The notes: generated from the sequence alone by a model not told the origin. A stretch of DNA of 64,000 bases from BRH-c54 sp036567945 (GCA_036567945.1 DATCTM010000048.1:1-64000); one strand, 5' to 3'. Counted from the stretch's first letter, positions 23,271-32,737 are shown. A program made the numbers and translations.

Positions 23271-25274
23271 TTATTCTCCTTTGTATTCTACCTTTTTACC
23301 AATAGATGTCAAGCCTAATAAAGCATCTTTTGTGGTGAAAATAGCTTCCAATTTATCTAATTCAGACGAAGGCCCTTTTGCTGCTTCTATCAATTCTTCC
23401 GCAAACTTCATGGCTATTGGTGCTTTGTAACTCATGGTTTTAGCCATTTTGTCTATGGCTTCTTTATCAATTTCGCTATTTTTATAAGTTCCTGACATAA
23501 TTTTTTTATAGTTATTATTGGTATAAAAATCTGATACTGCTTGCCAGTTAGCACTCAAAACTTGTTTTTTTCTGTCAGGTGTTGGTTTTGTTCCTGAAAT
23601 GTATTCGAAAATATCAGCAGGTTGAATTATTTCATCTATTAAACCTATTTCTTTTGCTGTTTTAGCATCTAACATTTGTCCCGTTAACACTAAGTATTTG
23701 GCTAAGCCTTTCCCTATTCTTAAAGCTGTACGTTGAGTTCCACCTAAACCTGGATAAATACCAATTCCTGTTTCTGGAAAAGCAATTTTGGTTTTTGGAA
23801 CAGTTAACAATACATCACAACAAAGGGCTAATTCCATCCCTCCACCTAAGGTCAAACCGTTTAAAATACCGACCACTTTTTTTGATGATTTATCAATTTT
23901 AGCTAATACATCTTGTCCGTATTTGGTAAAGGTTACAATGTTGTTAATGGTATTGGATTTAATATTTTTTACAAAGAATTTAATATCAGCACCAGCTACA
24001 AAAGCTTTGCCCGAACCTGTTAAAATAATGGTTTTAACGTGAGGCATGGCATCTGCTTGAGAAAATTTACAATCTAACTGTCCTATTACCTCTTCGTTTA
24101 AAGCATTCATATCTTCCGGTCTATTCATAGTAATGGTAGCAATGCTTCCGTTAACATCTAATGTAACAAAATCCATCTTCCAATTATCTGATTTTATGTC
24201 GTTTGGAATAGGTTCGTTATACAAATTAGCATAACCTTCCACCAATTTTTTCACTTCTTTTTCACCATATTTATTCATTAAATCAATTGGACCAAAACGC
24301 CATCTCAAACCAATTTTTGCTCCCCTGTTTAAGTCGGATGCAGTACAAACTTTTTCTTCTAAAATTTGGGAACAAACAAATAATGTACAACCTAAAATTC
24401 GGTCGTTTACTGCTTTTTCTCTTTCAGGATTAATAGCTGTTTCACCAGTTCCACTTAAATCCCAATTTTGTTTACTTGCTACTTGTTCTTCCAGTTTTTT
24501 AGCAACTTTATATGATGGACCAAAATGTTCTAATGTTTTTTGAGCATGAAGAGCAATTGGTACACCTGTGGCGTTCATTAAAGCAAACGGTCCCATGCCA
24601 ATTCCGAATGTTTTCATGCAAATGGTATCAATTTCGGCAATAGTACCAATTCCTTCATCTAACATTTTACACGATTCATTGAGCCAAGGCACAAAAAACC
24701 GGTTAACTGCAAAGCCATAAGCATCTGCAGTAAAAATAGGGTCTTTGCCTGAAAGCACAGAAAATTCGTAAACTGCTTTTGTAGTTTCAGGAGAAGTTTT
24801 TTCACCAGGAATAATTTCTACTAAACGATTTTTTGCTGCATGATAGAAGTAATGCAAACCTACAAACCGCTCGGGATGTGATATAGAAGCAGCCATTTCT
24901 GTTACTGAAAATGAAGAGGTATTAGTAGCTAAAATGGTGTCAGAAGAAACAATTTTATCTAATGTTTTGAATAATTCGCATTTCACATTAAAATCTTCAA
25001 AAATGGCTTCAACAATTAAATCACAAGTTTTTAAATCGTTTTGATTTATAGTACCTTTGATATTATCAAGTATGTTTTCTACTTTTTCCTGAGTGAAAAT
25101 TTTACGTTCAACACCCTCTTCTAAGATAGTACGAATACCTGAAATTCCTTTCTCAATGTATTGTTGTTCTCTATCGTTAAGATAGACGGTAAAACCTTCT
25201 TGAGCAAATTTTTGAGCAATGGCAGCACCCATTGTACCTGCTCCTACAACACCTACTATTTTTATCTTTTTCAT
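23271..25274 (-). CDS. 3-hydroxyacyl-CoA dehydrogenase / enoyl-CoA hydratase fusion
   Basis: A 667-residue bifunctional beta-oxidation enzyme. The N-terminal dehydrogenase has the NAD-binding GVVGAGTMGAAIAQ and the catalytic His region GLHYFYHAAKNRLVEIIPG. The C-terminal crotonase domain (about 375-660) has AFVAGADIKFF, GGGMELALCCD and FPETGIGIYPGLGGTQR with catalytic Glu positions. The order dehydrogenase-then-hydratase is opposite to FadB and like fused proteins known from archaea. In this operon it should act after ring opening, on 3-hydroxypimelyl-CoA and on crotonyl-CoA/3-hydroxybutyryl-CoA; that assignment is inference. Confidence 0.9.
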   Translation of the reverse strand: MKKIKIVGVVGAGTMGAAIAQKFAQEGFTVYLNDREQQYIEKGISGIRTILEEGVERKIFTQEKVENILDNIKGTINQNDLKTCDLIVEAIFEDFNVKCELFKTLDKIVSSDTILATNTSSFSVTEMAASISHPERFVGLHYFYHAAKNRLVEIIPGEKTSPETTKAVYEFSVLSGKDPIFTADAYGFAVNRFFVPWLNESCKMLDEGIGTIAEIDTICMKTFGIGMGPFALMNATGVPIALHAQKTLEHFGPSYKVAKKLEEQVASKQNWDLSGTGETAINPEREKAVNDRILGCTLFVCSQILEEKVCTASDLNRGAKIGLRWRFGPIDLMNKYGEKEVKKLVEGYANLYNEPIPNDIKSDNWKMDFVTLDVNGSIATITMNRPEDMNALNEEVIGQLDCKFSQADAMPHVKTIILTGSGKAFVAGADIKFFVKNIKSNTINNIVTFTKYGQDVLAKIDKSSKKVVGILNGLTLGGGMELALCCDVLLTVPKTKIAFPETGIGIYPGLGGTQRTALRIGKGLAKYLVLTGQMLDAKTAKEIGLIDEIIQPADIFEYISGTKPTPDRKKQVLSANWQAVSDFYTNNNYKKIMSGTYKNSEIDKEAIDKMAKTMSYKAPIAMKFAEELIEAAKGPSSELDKLEAIFTTKDALLGLTSIGKKVEYKGE

Positions 25275-25360
25275 ATTAATTAGTTTAATGTTTGTAAAGT
25301 TTTAAAGCTGAAAGGTTTTGATTGACTTTATAAACTTTCAACTTTTTACTTTCTACTGTG

Positions 25361-26134
25361 TTAACAATTCTCCCAAACGGGTTGTCTTTTTTCTAAAAAT
25401 GCATTGATTCCTTCGTTAGCATCGTTGGTTTCCATCAGTTGTTTCACATACATGTATTCTAATTGTGGTAAAAAATTACCTAAAATATGGTTAAACTTCA
25501 CTCTCGATGCTTTTATGGCATAACGCAATGATGAAGCACTTTTTGGAACAATGTTTTTTTTAATCCATTCTTCTACAGCAGTATTTAAAGCATCTTTATC
25601 ATCAAATACTTGATTTACTAAACCTATTTGATATGCCTCTTCAACTCCCATAGTTCTACCTGAGATTAATAATTCTTCGGCACGAGCCAACCCTAATTTT
25701 TCGGGTAATATTACTGATGCCGGTGGAGGAAAAACTCCCAACACAATTTCGGGCTGCCCCATTTTAGTCGTTTTGTCGGCAAATAATAAGTTACACATGA
25801 TGGCTAATTCCATTCCGCCTCCCAAACATTGTCCGGATATTTTTGCCATAGTTGGAATGCCTAAATCTATTATACCTAAAAACAACTGATGAAATGTTTT
25901 TATCATGGTTTCAGCTAACTCTTTGGTATGTTCAGGAACACTTGCTCCAAACGAAAAGTGTTTTCCTTCGCCTTGAAATGTAATGAGTTTTAGATCTTTA
26001 TTTTGCTTAAATTGCTTGAAACAATCTAAGATATTTAACATCATTACATTGTCCAACACATTTCCTTTGCCATCATCCAATAAAATGTTGGCTACTGTGT
26101 TGTTGTGGGTATAGGTTAATTTAATTTTTTCCAT
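25361..26134 (-). CDS. dch: Cyclohexa-1,5-diene-1-carbonyl-CoA hydratase
   Basis: Hydrates the cyclic diene made by benzoyl-CoA reductase to 6-hydroxycyclohex-1-ene-1-carbonyl-CoA. The 257-residue crotonase-fold protein carries the family-specific HFSFGASVPEH (oxyanion and substrate region) and GGGMELAIMCNLLFADKTTKMGQPEIVLGVFPPPAS. These features and the neighbours oah and had separate it from generic enoyl-CoA hydratases. It lies 3 bp after oah. The order had-oah-dch and proximity to bcr genes are as in denitrifying aromatic degraders. Confidence 0.92.
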   Translation of the reverse strand: MEKIKLTYTHNNTVANILLDDGKGNVLDNVMMLNILDCFKQFKQNKDLKLITFQGEGKHFSFGASVPEHTKELAETMIKTFHQLFLGIIDLGIPTMAKISGQCLGGGMELAIMCNLLFADKTTKMGQPEIVLGVFPPPASVILPEKLGLARAEELLISGRTMGVEEAYQIGLVNQVFDDKDALNTAVEEWIKKNIVPKSASSLRYAIKASRVKFNHILGNFLPQLEYMYVKQLMETNDANEGINAFLEKRQPVWENC

Positions 26135-26137
26135 TTC

Positions 26138-27238
26138 TTAGGCATTTGCTGTTTTAAATTGAGGAGAAATTTTTCTATGCATTTCATCATTCCACTCGTG
26201 ACCTTCAGCTAATAATTGTCTTAGCTTAACAAAATCAATTTCTCTGTCGTTTTTTGGACCAAAATTGAAAGCTCTAAAGCCAGCTTTCGCTTCCGTCATC
26301 ATGTTTAATGCTAACCATTCACGACTACTTTCTTTGTTAGCATCCCAATGTTCTAATTTTTTCTTACGAATTTCTGTAAGCGATTTAGCTATACAATTAG
26401 GGAAAGCATACAATAATTTGGCAACGGTTTTGTTTACTGTTTCATCTAATTTTGATAAATCAACCTCAGCCGATTTAAAAACATCTTTTGCTTTAGCCAA
26501 TTCTTCACCAGTTTTCATTTGACCATAAACGATATTACCCATTTCATCTACAAACTTATCTGTTACTACCATTGGGTTGGTGATGAATTTTCCATTTACT
26601 TTAAGTGCAGGTGCTATATCAGTAATTAAACCGATGAATTTAGCATAATGAGCTGTCCATCTGTCGCATAATGTTAATGACTGCATGGCTCTTTCAATAC
26701 CAACATACAAGTGTAAGAAGTCTGTTGAACCACCTATTGCTGCACTTCCGTGTTTTGGTCCTGCTTGACCAAATTGGGCTAAATCAGTAGAAATGGTTAA
26801 GTCACAAGCCATTCCTATCTCTTGACCTCCTGCGATACGCATGCCATTTACACGACAAATTACAGGTTTTTCACACTTTAAAATAGCTGAAACCATATCA
26901 TTAAATAATCTCATATATTGAGAATATTCTTGGGGTTGACCTGAGTAATATTCTGCATATTCTTTGGTATTTCCACCTGTACAAAAGGCCTTGTCATCGA
27001 CAGCTGTAAAGATTACAGCTACTACACTTCTGTCGTTAGAAGCTTCACCAAAAGCCAATATAATTTCTTTTACTGCCTTAGTGGTATAGGAGTTATACTG
27101 ACTAGGATTGTTAAGCATAATCCAAGCGTTATACAATCCTTTCACTTCTGAACCGTCATTATCAGTAACAGGTCTTTTTTCAAAAATAATGTCGGTATAT
27201 TGGTAGTTTTCTACAATGTTGTGATTCTTAAATTCCAT
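26138..27238 (-). CDS. oah: 6-oxocyclohex-1-ene-1-carbonyl-CoA hydrolase (Oah/BamA)
   Basis: The ring-cleaving hydrolase of the benzoyl-CoA pathway, producing 3-hydroxypimelyl-CoA. The protein of about 366 residues is longer than ordinary crotonases and has the BamA landmarks FCTGGNTKEYAEYYSGQPQEY, GMRIAGGQEIGMACD and GQAGPKHGSAAIGGSTDFL. BamA is the standard marker of anaerobic aromatic degradation. I chose ATG 27238 (MEFKNHNIV), which leaves 32 bp after had; the in-frame ATG at 27280 would overlap had by 10 bp and adds a non-conserved leader. Confidence 0.95.
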   Translation of the reverse strand: MEFKNHNIVENYQYTDIIFEKRPVTDNDGSEVKGLYNAWIMLNNPSQYNSYTTKAVKEIILAFGEASNDRSVVAVIFTAVDDKAFCTGGNTKEYAEYYSGQPQEYSQYMRLFNDMVSAILKCEKPVICRVNGMRIAGGQEIGMACDLTISTDLAQFGQAGPKHGSAAIGGSTDFLHLYVGIERAMQSLTLCDRWTAHYAKFIGLITDIAPALKVNGKFITNPMVVTDKFVDEMGNIVYGQMKTGEELAKAKDVFKSAEVDLSKLDETVNKTVAKLLYAFPNCIAKSLTEIRKKKLEHWDANKESSREWLALNMMTEAKAGFRAFNFGPKNDREIDFVKLRQLLAEGHEWNDEMHRKISPQFKTANA

Positions 27239-27270
27239 ATTATCTATATTTTTTAAGTTAATAATTATAT

Positions 27271-28329
27271 TTAGTTGCATTCAGGTACTAAAACCGAACG
27301 TTTGGTGTATTTATGTGCTAATGTATTCTTGAATACTTCGTTAATCTGACTTAATGGAAAAGTTTCTACAAAGTCCTTAATTTCGAGCTTTCCAGTTGCA
27401 ATTAAATCCACAACTTCGGGATACAATTCTGGTTTGCATCCCCACGTACCAATTAATTTTGCATCAAAAGCCATTAAGTTACTCAAACGAACTTCCAATT
27501 TATTCATGGTAAATCCCACAATGCTTAAAGTGGAAGTGAATGTAATCAGGTTAAATGCTAACTCTTGACCTGGAGCTGTTCCCGAAAATTCAAAAACTTT
27601 CCAGCCGTATTTAGGCGCTCCAATTTCTTTGGCAATTTCCTTTACTTTAGATTTAATTTCCTTGATGTCTAATCCTTTCGAATTGAGTGTAGCGTCAACC
27701 CCATTTTTCTTTGCTTGAGCTAGTTTTTCATCATTTATGTCGATTGCTAACACTTTTGCTCCCATAATTTTGGCAATTAAAGCTCCGTAAACACCAACTC
27801 CACCAACTCCAATGCAAATGGCTAAATCTCCTTTTTCAAGTTCTGATTTTTTCATTACTTGGTAAGGGGTAGAAATAGCATCGGCAATAACTGAAAGTTC
27901 TTCTAATTTATATTTAGTTAAAACTGAATCTGGTACAGGGCACAAGTATTTATGAGGAACTTTAATATGTGTTGCAAAACCACCATGAAAATCATTTCCC
28001 GGCATTAATTGATTTTGACACATATTACTTCTTCCTTTGTTGCACAATTCACAATTTCCACAAGGTAATACAGCAGGAATAATTACATTCTTACCTTTTA
28101 AATGGGCGGGACCTTCTATTACGGTACCGCTAATTTCGTGACCAAGGGTTAAGGGCATTTCTTTTTTGGTGCGAACACCATCGTGCCAAAAGCTTAAATC
28201 GGTATGACAAACACCACAACCTGCCACTTTAACTAAGGCTTCATTTTCATTTATTGTTGGCATGTCAACTTCAACCAAAGAGAAATCTTTGTTTAAATCA
28301 GTCATTTGCCATTGTTTTAATTTTTCCAT
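27271..28329 (-). CDS. had: 6-hydroxycyclohex-1-ene-1-carbonyl-CoA dehydrogenase
   Basis: A zinc-dependent alcohol-dehydrogenase-fold enzyme that oxidises the 6-hydroxy ring intermediate with NAD. Catalytic zinc ligands are in GCGVCHTDLSFWHDG and GHEISG, the structural-zinc cysteines in LPCGNCELCNKGRSNMC, and the nucleotide-binding glycines in GVGGVGVYGA. The segment MPGNDFHGGFATH is typical of Had proteins. The chosen start at 28329 (MEKLKQWQMTD) matches family N-termini; an upstream ATG at 28371 lies inside a hairpin-forming leader. It is followed by oah and dch. Confidence 0.92.
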   Translation of the reverse strand: MEKLKQWQMTDLNKDFSLVEVDMPTINENEALVKVAGCGVCHTDLSFWHDGVRTKKEMPLTLGHEISGTVIEGPAHLKGKNVIIPAVLPCGNCELCNKGRSNMCQNQLMPGNDFHGGFATHIKVPHKYLCPVPDSVLTKYKLEELSVIADAISTPYQVMKKSELEKGDLAICIGVGGVGVYGALIAKIMGAKVLAIDINDEKLAQAKKNGVDATLNSKGLDIKEIKSKVKEIAKEIGAPKYGWKVFEFSGTAPGQELAFNLITFTSTLSIVGFTMNKLEVRLSNLMAFDAKLIGTWGCKPELYPEVVDLIATGKLEIKDFVETFPLSQINEVFKNTLAHKYTKRSVLVPECN

Positions 28330-28350
28330 TTTGTATTCTTTTTGTTCTCG

Positions 28351-28393
28351 ATACGATTTTCGTTTCTTCAATCACTAGAACTGACAATCGTAT
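28351..28393. repeat. Imperfect stem-loop between thiolase and had
   Basis: ATACGAT (28351-28357) pairs with ATCGTAT (28387-28393) across a 29-base loop. It lies in the had leader. It may be a remnant of a dispersed intergenic repeat or an mRNA-processing element; only one copy is seen here. Confidence 0.3.
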
Positions 28394-28404
28394 TTGTAAT
28401 TATT

Positions 28405-29664
28405 TTAAGCATTCATGTTTTCAAATAAAATAGCGGTGCCTTGTCCGCCACCAATACAAGCTGAAGCAATACCATATTTAACTCCTCTAGCTTGCATTTC
28501 TCTTGATAGTGTTAAAGATAATCGTGTTCCAGTAGCGGCTAGTGGATGTCCTAAAGCTATAGCACCACCGTTTACATTACAGATATCTCTGTTTAAGCCT
28601 AATTCTTTTTCGCAACCAATAAACTGAGCAGCAAAAGCTTCGTTAATTTCAACTAATCCGATATCTGCTAAGGTTAAACCTGCTAATTCTAATACTAATT
28701 TTATTGCCGGTACGGGACCTAAGCCCATTACTCGTGGGTCTAATGCACTTGTTGCTGAAGCTACAACTCTGGTTAATGGTTTTAGTCCTTTTTCTTTTAT
28801 AAAGTCTCCACTAGCAACAACTACAGAGGCAGCTCCATCTACAATACCACTTGAATTGGCGGCAGTTTGAACGCCATCGCGAGCAAAAACAGAAGGTAGC
28901 TTTGACATTGCTTCTAAATCAGAAGGTCTAACATTTTCATCAACATTAAAATCAACCGCATTTCTAGGTAATTTCACTTTTCTGGTATTTAGTCCTTCAA
29001 CAGCAAATTCGGCTGAATTCATTTTTACAATTTCTCCATCAAAAAAGCCTCTTTCTTTTGCAGCCAAGTATCTATCTACAGAAAGTTTAGCAAATTCGTT
29101 GGCATCGTTTTTTGTTATGCCATGTTTGGCTGCAACGTTTTCGGCTGTGCATCCCATAGGAACAGCAGCAGTATCATTTAATGCCTCCCAAAGCATGTCT
29201 TTAAAATCAATTTTCCCTAACGGATATCCCATTCTGTTTCCAAAACTTACAGTAGGAGATAAGGTCATATTTTCTGTTCCTCCACATAAAGCTGTTTGGG
29301 CTTTTCCTAAAGAAATTTGTTCGGCACCGGCAATAATGGTTTCAAAACCTGAACCGCAAATACGTTGTAACATTACCGCTGGAACACTTTCCGGAATACC
29401 TGAAAACAAACCAATATGGCGTGGCAAAAAGTAAGAATCGGCAGAACTTTGTCCAATGTTAGCGTACATTACTTGGTCGATATCATCCCCTGAAATTCCT
29501 GATTTTTCTATAGCAGATTTTGTAGCATAAATTCCTAAATCGGTTGGAGAAACTTGTCCTAATGTTCCGCACAATTTTCCAAATGGAGTTCTAGCTCCAT
29601 TAACTAAGTAAATGTTGTCGTAAGTTATTCCAATCCCTTTCTTCTTGTCGTAAAATCCTTTCAT
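28405..29664 (-). CDS. Thiolase (acetyl-CoA C-acyltransferase)
   Basis: A 419-residue thiolase. The nucleophilic cysteine is in MLQRICGSGFETI, the conserved His in NGGAIALGHPLAATGTR, and the second catalytic Cys in ASACIGGGQGTAILFEN. It begins with a short non-standard leader (about 15 residues) before the usual IYLVNGARTPFG. In this operon it most likely cleaves 3-oxopimelyl-CoA to glutaryl-CoA and acetyl-CoA, and perhaps acetoacetyl-CoA. It starts 2 bp after the ketopantoate-reductase/activator fusion stop, showing tight coupling. Confidence 0.93.
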   Translation of the reverse strand: MKGFYDKKKGIGITYDNIYLVNGARTPFGKLCGTLGQVSPTDLGIYATKSAIEKSGISGDDIDQVMYANIGQSSADSYFLPRHIGLFSGIPESVPAVMLQRICGSGFETIIAGAEQISLGKAQTALCGGTENMTLSPTVSFGNRMGYPLGKIDFKDMLWEALNDTAAVPMGCTAENVAAKHGITKNDANEFAKLSVDRYLAAKERGFFDGEIVKMNSAEFAVEGLNTRKVKLPRNAVDFNVDENVRPSDLEAMSKLPSVFARDGVQTAANSSGIVDGAASVVVASGDFIKEKGLKPLTRVVASATSALDPRVMGLGPVPAIKLVLELAGLTLADIGLVEINEAFAAQFIGCEKELGLNRDICNVNGGAIALGHPLAATGTRLSLTLSREMQARGVKYGIASACIGGGQGTAILFENMNA

Positions 29665-29666
29665 AA

Positions 29667-31511
29667 TTAATTGTTTAAAGTTTGAGTTTCTAAGCTTGAT
29701 ATTTTTTCTTTGCTAAAACTGTTTTTAGCTATCACAGCAGCACCATAAGACACCACAAATTGAGGAGTATCTATTATTTTTATGTCTTTATTGAATTTTT
29801 CGTTAAGTAAATCTTTCAAAAATGGATGGTGAGCGATAACACCACCAATCATATATGTTGGGATGCCCGGATCGAGTCGCATTTTTGCTACTTTGTTGGC
29901 TATTGAGTTGTATATTCCTCTAGAAATGTCTTCGAGCTTCATTCCGTCAAAAATCCAATTCATGATTTCGGTTTTGGCGAAAACTGTACAAAAACTATTT
30001 AACTCTTTATCGTACGTAGAAAGTGATGCTAAACTGCTCATATCAGCAATATTGATTCCTGCTCGTTCAGCAATTTCAGCCAAAAAAGAACCTGTTCCGG
30101 CAGCACATTTATCGTTCATGTAGAAATTTTCTACGTTGTTGTCTTTATCGCAGCGAATAATTTTTATGTCTTCGCCACCTATATCAATGATGTTTTTTTC
30201 GCCTTTAAAATGTTGTGAAACACCTACTGCACCACAATTTATTTCAGTTTTAACAATATCTGTTTCGGTAAAATGTTTTCGTCCATAACCTGTTGCACAA
30301 CTGTATTTTATATTAAAGTTTGAAGTTATTGCAGACATCACATTTTTAAATGCTTGTTTGTCGTTGGTCATGGTAGGCAAAAAGTATCGGAATAATGGAT
30401 TGTATTTATTATCAATTACAGTAAACTTAGCATAAGAAGAACCCAAATCTATTCCTAAAAAACAATCAACATTTTTATAAGTAACTGAGGTTGCTCCTTT
30501 ATTTATTAATCCTTTTTCAAATATCTTTCTGGTTATATCACCACTTGCTCCCGGAATTCTGGAAATAATGTTTTTATTCGTCATGGCTTTCACCATATTG
30601 GCAAAAGCTAAGTTTAAAGATGTTCGTATGTAATGTTTACGACCATATTCTACAATTTTGCCATTGAAATAGTCAATTTCTGTTGGTCTATTGTTTATTA
30701 AATCAACAGCTAAAGAAGGAAAATGGTCGCCACCTTTTTTGAGGTAACGCATACATTGTCGAAGAAAATCATCCGGAAATTTAATTTTTTCGGCTTCGGC
30801 CACTTCAATTCCTTCAGCAATAACTTGTTCAATAAGTTCTACCGTATCTTTATCGGCCATTGCTTCTGCCATAGTTAATCGGCTAACACCACATAGTGCA
30901 CTTAATGAGGAGTTTAGCAAAGTCTTTTCCCAAGTTCTTTTTAACAATTCAAAAGAGTCTATAGCTTTTGTATCTAAGTTTACTGAGGTAAGTAAATCAG
31001 CTAATTGTTTTGCTTTAGCTGTTCGAGCATCATTAACACTTCCTAAATAATTTGGTGGGGTAAAAAAAGTTACCTTGGTAATGTTTGGAGCAATAGTATT
31101 TCCTGCAAAATTAACCACTAAACGTAAGGTTTTACTTTCTCCAAAACCATCTGCTAATAACTGTTCGGTATCAATTCCGTTTTGAGCTGAGATTACGGTT
31201 AGTTTTTCGGTATTTAATTCAAGTGCTTGATTAACTGCAGCAGGAGTATGTGTGGTTTTTAGTGAAAATATTAAGTAATCGGCATCAAATGGAGCTAAAT
31301 CAGCAATGCTGGTATAAACCTGACTGAACTGGGCTTTTTGTTCGATGACATTTTCTAAAATTAAGCCTTCGTTTTTAATTTTTTCGGCTTTGGTTTCGTT
31401 TACTTCACATAGGGCTACTTCGTAGCCGGCTTCTTGTAGTTTTACAGCTAATATCATCCCCACCGGACCAAGTCCGATAACACCAATCTTTATTTTGTCT
31501 TTTTTTGTCAT
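29667..31511 (-). CDS. Fusion of ketopantoate-reductase-like domain with BcrA/D-HgdC-type activator ATPase
   Basis: A 614-residue two-part protein. Residues 1 to about 340 form a ketopantoate-reductase-like NAD(P)-binding protein: GLGPVG at 13-18, the KRTWEKTLLN region at 191-200 and PTEIDYFNGKIVEYG at 276-290. Residues about 350-600 form an ASKHA ATPase of the hydroxyacyl-CoA dehydratase activator family: GIDLGSSY at 353-360, ATGYGRKHF, DIGGED, and the Fe-S cysteines Cys469 (NDKCAAGTG) and Cys508 (FCTVFAKTE). The activator half should drive ATP-dependent electron transfer to the HgdB-family protein encoded 11 bp upstream. I do not recognise this fusion as a described enzyme. The role of the reductase half is unknown. 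Confidence 0.85.
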   Translation of the reverse strand: MTKKDKIKIGVIGLGPVGMILAVKLQEAGYEVALCEVNETKAEKIKNEGLILENVIEQKAQFSQVYTSIADLAPFDADYLIFSLKTTHTPAAVNQALELNTEKLTVISAQNGIDTEQLLADGFGESKTLRLVVNFAGNTIAPNITKVTFFTPPNYLGSVNDARTAKAKQLADLLTSVNLDTKAIDSFELLKRTWEKTLLNSSLSALCGVSRLTMAEAMADKDTVELIEQVIAEGIEVAEAEKIKFPDDFLRQCMRYLKKGGDHFPSLAVDLINNRPTEIDYFNGKIVEYGRKHYIRTSLNLAFANMVKAMTNKNIISRIPGASGDITRKIFEKGLINKGATSVTYKNVDCFLGIDLGSSYAKFTVIDNKYNPLFRYFLPTMTNDKQAFKNVMSAITSNFNIKYSCATGYGRKHFTETDIVKTEINCGAVGVSQHFKGEKNIIDIGGEDIKIIRCDKDNNVENFYMNDKCAAGTGSFLAEIAERAGINIADMSSLASLSTYDKELNSFCTVFAKTEIMNWIFDGMKLEDISRGIYNSIANKVAKMRLDPGIPTYMIGGVIAHHPFLKDLLNEKFNKDIKIIDTPQFVVSYGAAVIAKNSFSKEKISSLETQTLNN

Positions 31512-31522
31512 CTAGTCTTCTA

Positions 31523-32737
31523 TTAAAACACTTTACTATCTTCTAGCTGTTCTAAAAAGGTTTCTATCTTGGTCATGCTTTGTCCTTCGGAAAAAAATCT
31601 TAAATCACACAAATCGCCTTCTACAACTAATGCCGGAACTCCGGTTTTTTCTTTTAATCGTTGAGGCATTCCAAATTTTGCGTTAGAATTGTTGAAGCAT
31701 GTTTTAGAATCGTGATAAACTATACCATCAATTTTGTATTCATTAAACCAATCTGAAAGCATCTTCATTTTGGCTTTTTCGCTTCTATTGATAAAAATTT
31801 CGGTATAGGCTCTAGCAGTGGAGTTCCATGGGTCGTTTTCGTCAAACTTGTCAAATACCCAACTGCTGCAATAGGTAGATGCTACAACTGCAGCATCGTT
31901 AGAAGTAAACAAATCGCTTAACATTCTTAGTTTTCCCCAAATGGGCATTCCTTCCCAAAAGATTCTAGTTTTAGCTTGTGGTAAAAACCCTAAATTGTTT
32001 TTTACGTTATCTTCTAATTCGGCTAATAATTCGGTGTAATAATCTTTGGCTATTTGAGTTCCACGGAGCACTACTATTGGTCCCATGTGTATGGTTCCAT
32101 CAAAGAAACTTAATGGAGCATTCATTGCTGTTGAAGTTTTTAGTACTTTTTGCCACAATAAAGTTGCTTCTTTGCTTAAGCGAACGGTTTCTTTAAATTT
32201 ATTTTCATCAAATTGTTGTCCGCTTATCTTTTCGCAAACAGGAATCATGTTTTTGAATTGCTTCACTACTAAATTCACTTCATCTTGTGTAACTTCATCA
32301 ACATGGCGTGGAGGCATAATTCCAACAATAGGACAGTTGAATTCATCAGCAAAAAATTGAAACCAATCTTGTACTTCTCTACATTGATTGGTGTTGTAAG
32401 CAATCAAGTCTGGTTTGGGTTGTCCTTGTAATCCGTAATGTGTTTTTAAAGGGGAATCGTGTTTAAGATAAGAACCTATATCGGCTGTGGTGTAAGAGCA
32501 AACATGACCGGAATAACCACACTTTACTGCTTCTGGTATATAATCCATAGCTGTTCTTGTAGCTCCCATTAATGCTCCATGATTTTCGGGGAAATATACT
32601 TCAAAACCAAAAGAACGAAGTAACTCGGCAGGACCTACACTAGTACACCAAGCAATTTTCTTTTTGCCGGATTCTAATGAGCTAAAATATTCGCCCATTA
32701 TTTTTTTCATGGTATCTGTAGCTTTTATTTTGTACAT
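31523..32737 (-). CDS. HgdB/BcrB-family 2-hydroxyacyl-CoA dehydratase D-like protein (possible double-cubane-type protein)
   Basis: A 404-residue protein of the benzoyl-CoA reductase/2-hydroxyglutaryl-CoA dehydratase subunit family, distinct from the BcrB and BcrC encoded nearby. Landmarks are WCTSVGPAELLRSFGFEVYFPENH and a Cys-rich stretch (Cys31, Cys73, Cys80, Cys119, Cys135, later Cys in STYCSS, SKTCFN and GDLCDLRFF). It stands without a second HgdA-type partner and is paired with one activator, as for YjiM/YjiL and the double-cubane cluster proteins. Its substrate is unknown. The start at 32737 overlaps the ligase by 13 bp; an alternative ATG is at 32710. Confidence 0.82.
   Translation of the reverse strand: MYKIKATDTMKKIMGEYFSSLESGKKKIAWCTSVGPAELLRSFGFEVYFPENHGALMGATRTAMDYIPEAVKCGYSGHVCSYTTADIGSYLKHDSPLKTHYGLQGQPKPDLIAYNTNQCREVQDWFQFFADEFNCPIVGIMPPRHVDEVTQDEVNLVVKQFKNMIPVCEKISGQQFDENKFKETVRLSKEATLLWQKVLKTSTAMNAPLSFFDGTIHMGPIVVLRGTQIAKDYYTELLAELEDNVKNNLGFLPQAKTRIFWEGMPIWGKLRMLSDLFTSNDAAVVASTYCSSWVFDKFDENDPWNSTARAYTEIFINRSEKAKMKMLSDWFNEYKIDGIVYHDSKTCFNNSNAKFGMPQRLKEKTGVPALVVEGDLCDLRFFSEGQSMTKIETFLEQLEDSKVF

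Noticed and set aside
29667..31511. Two separate genes misread as a fusion
   Set aside because: The frame is continuous from 31511 to 29667 with no stop and the linker has no well-placed internal start; an assembly error remains the only alternative.
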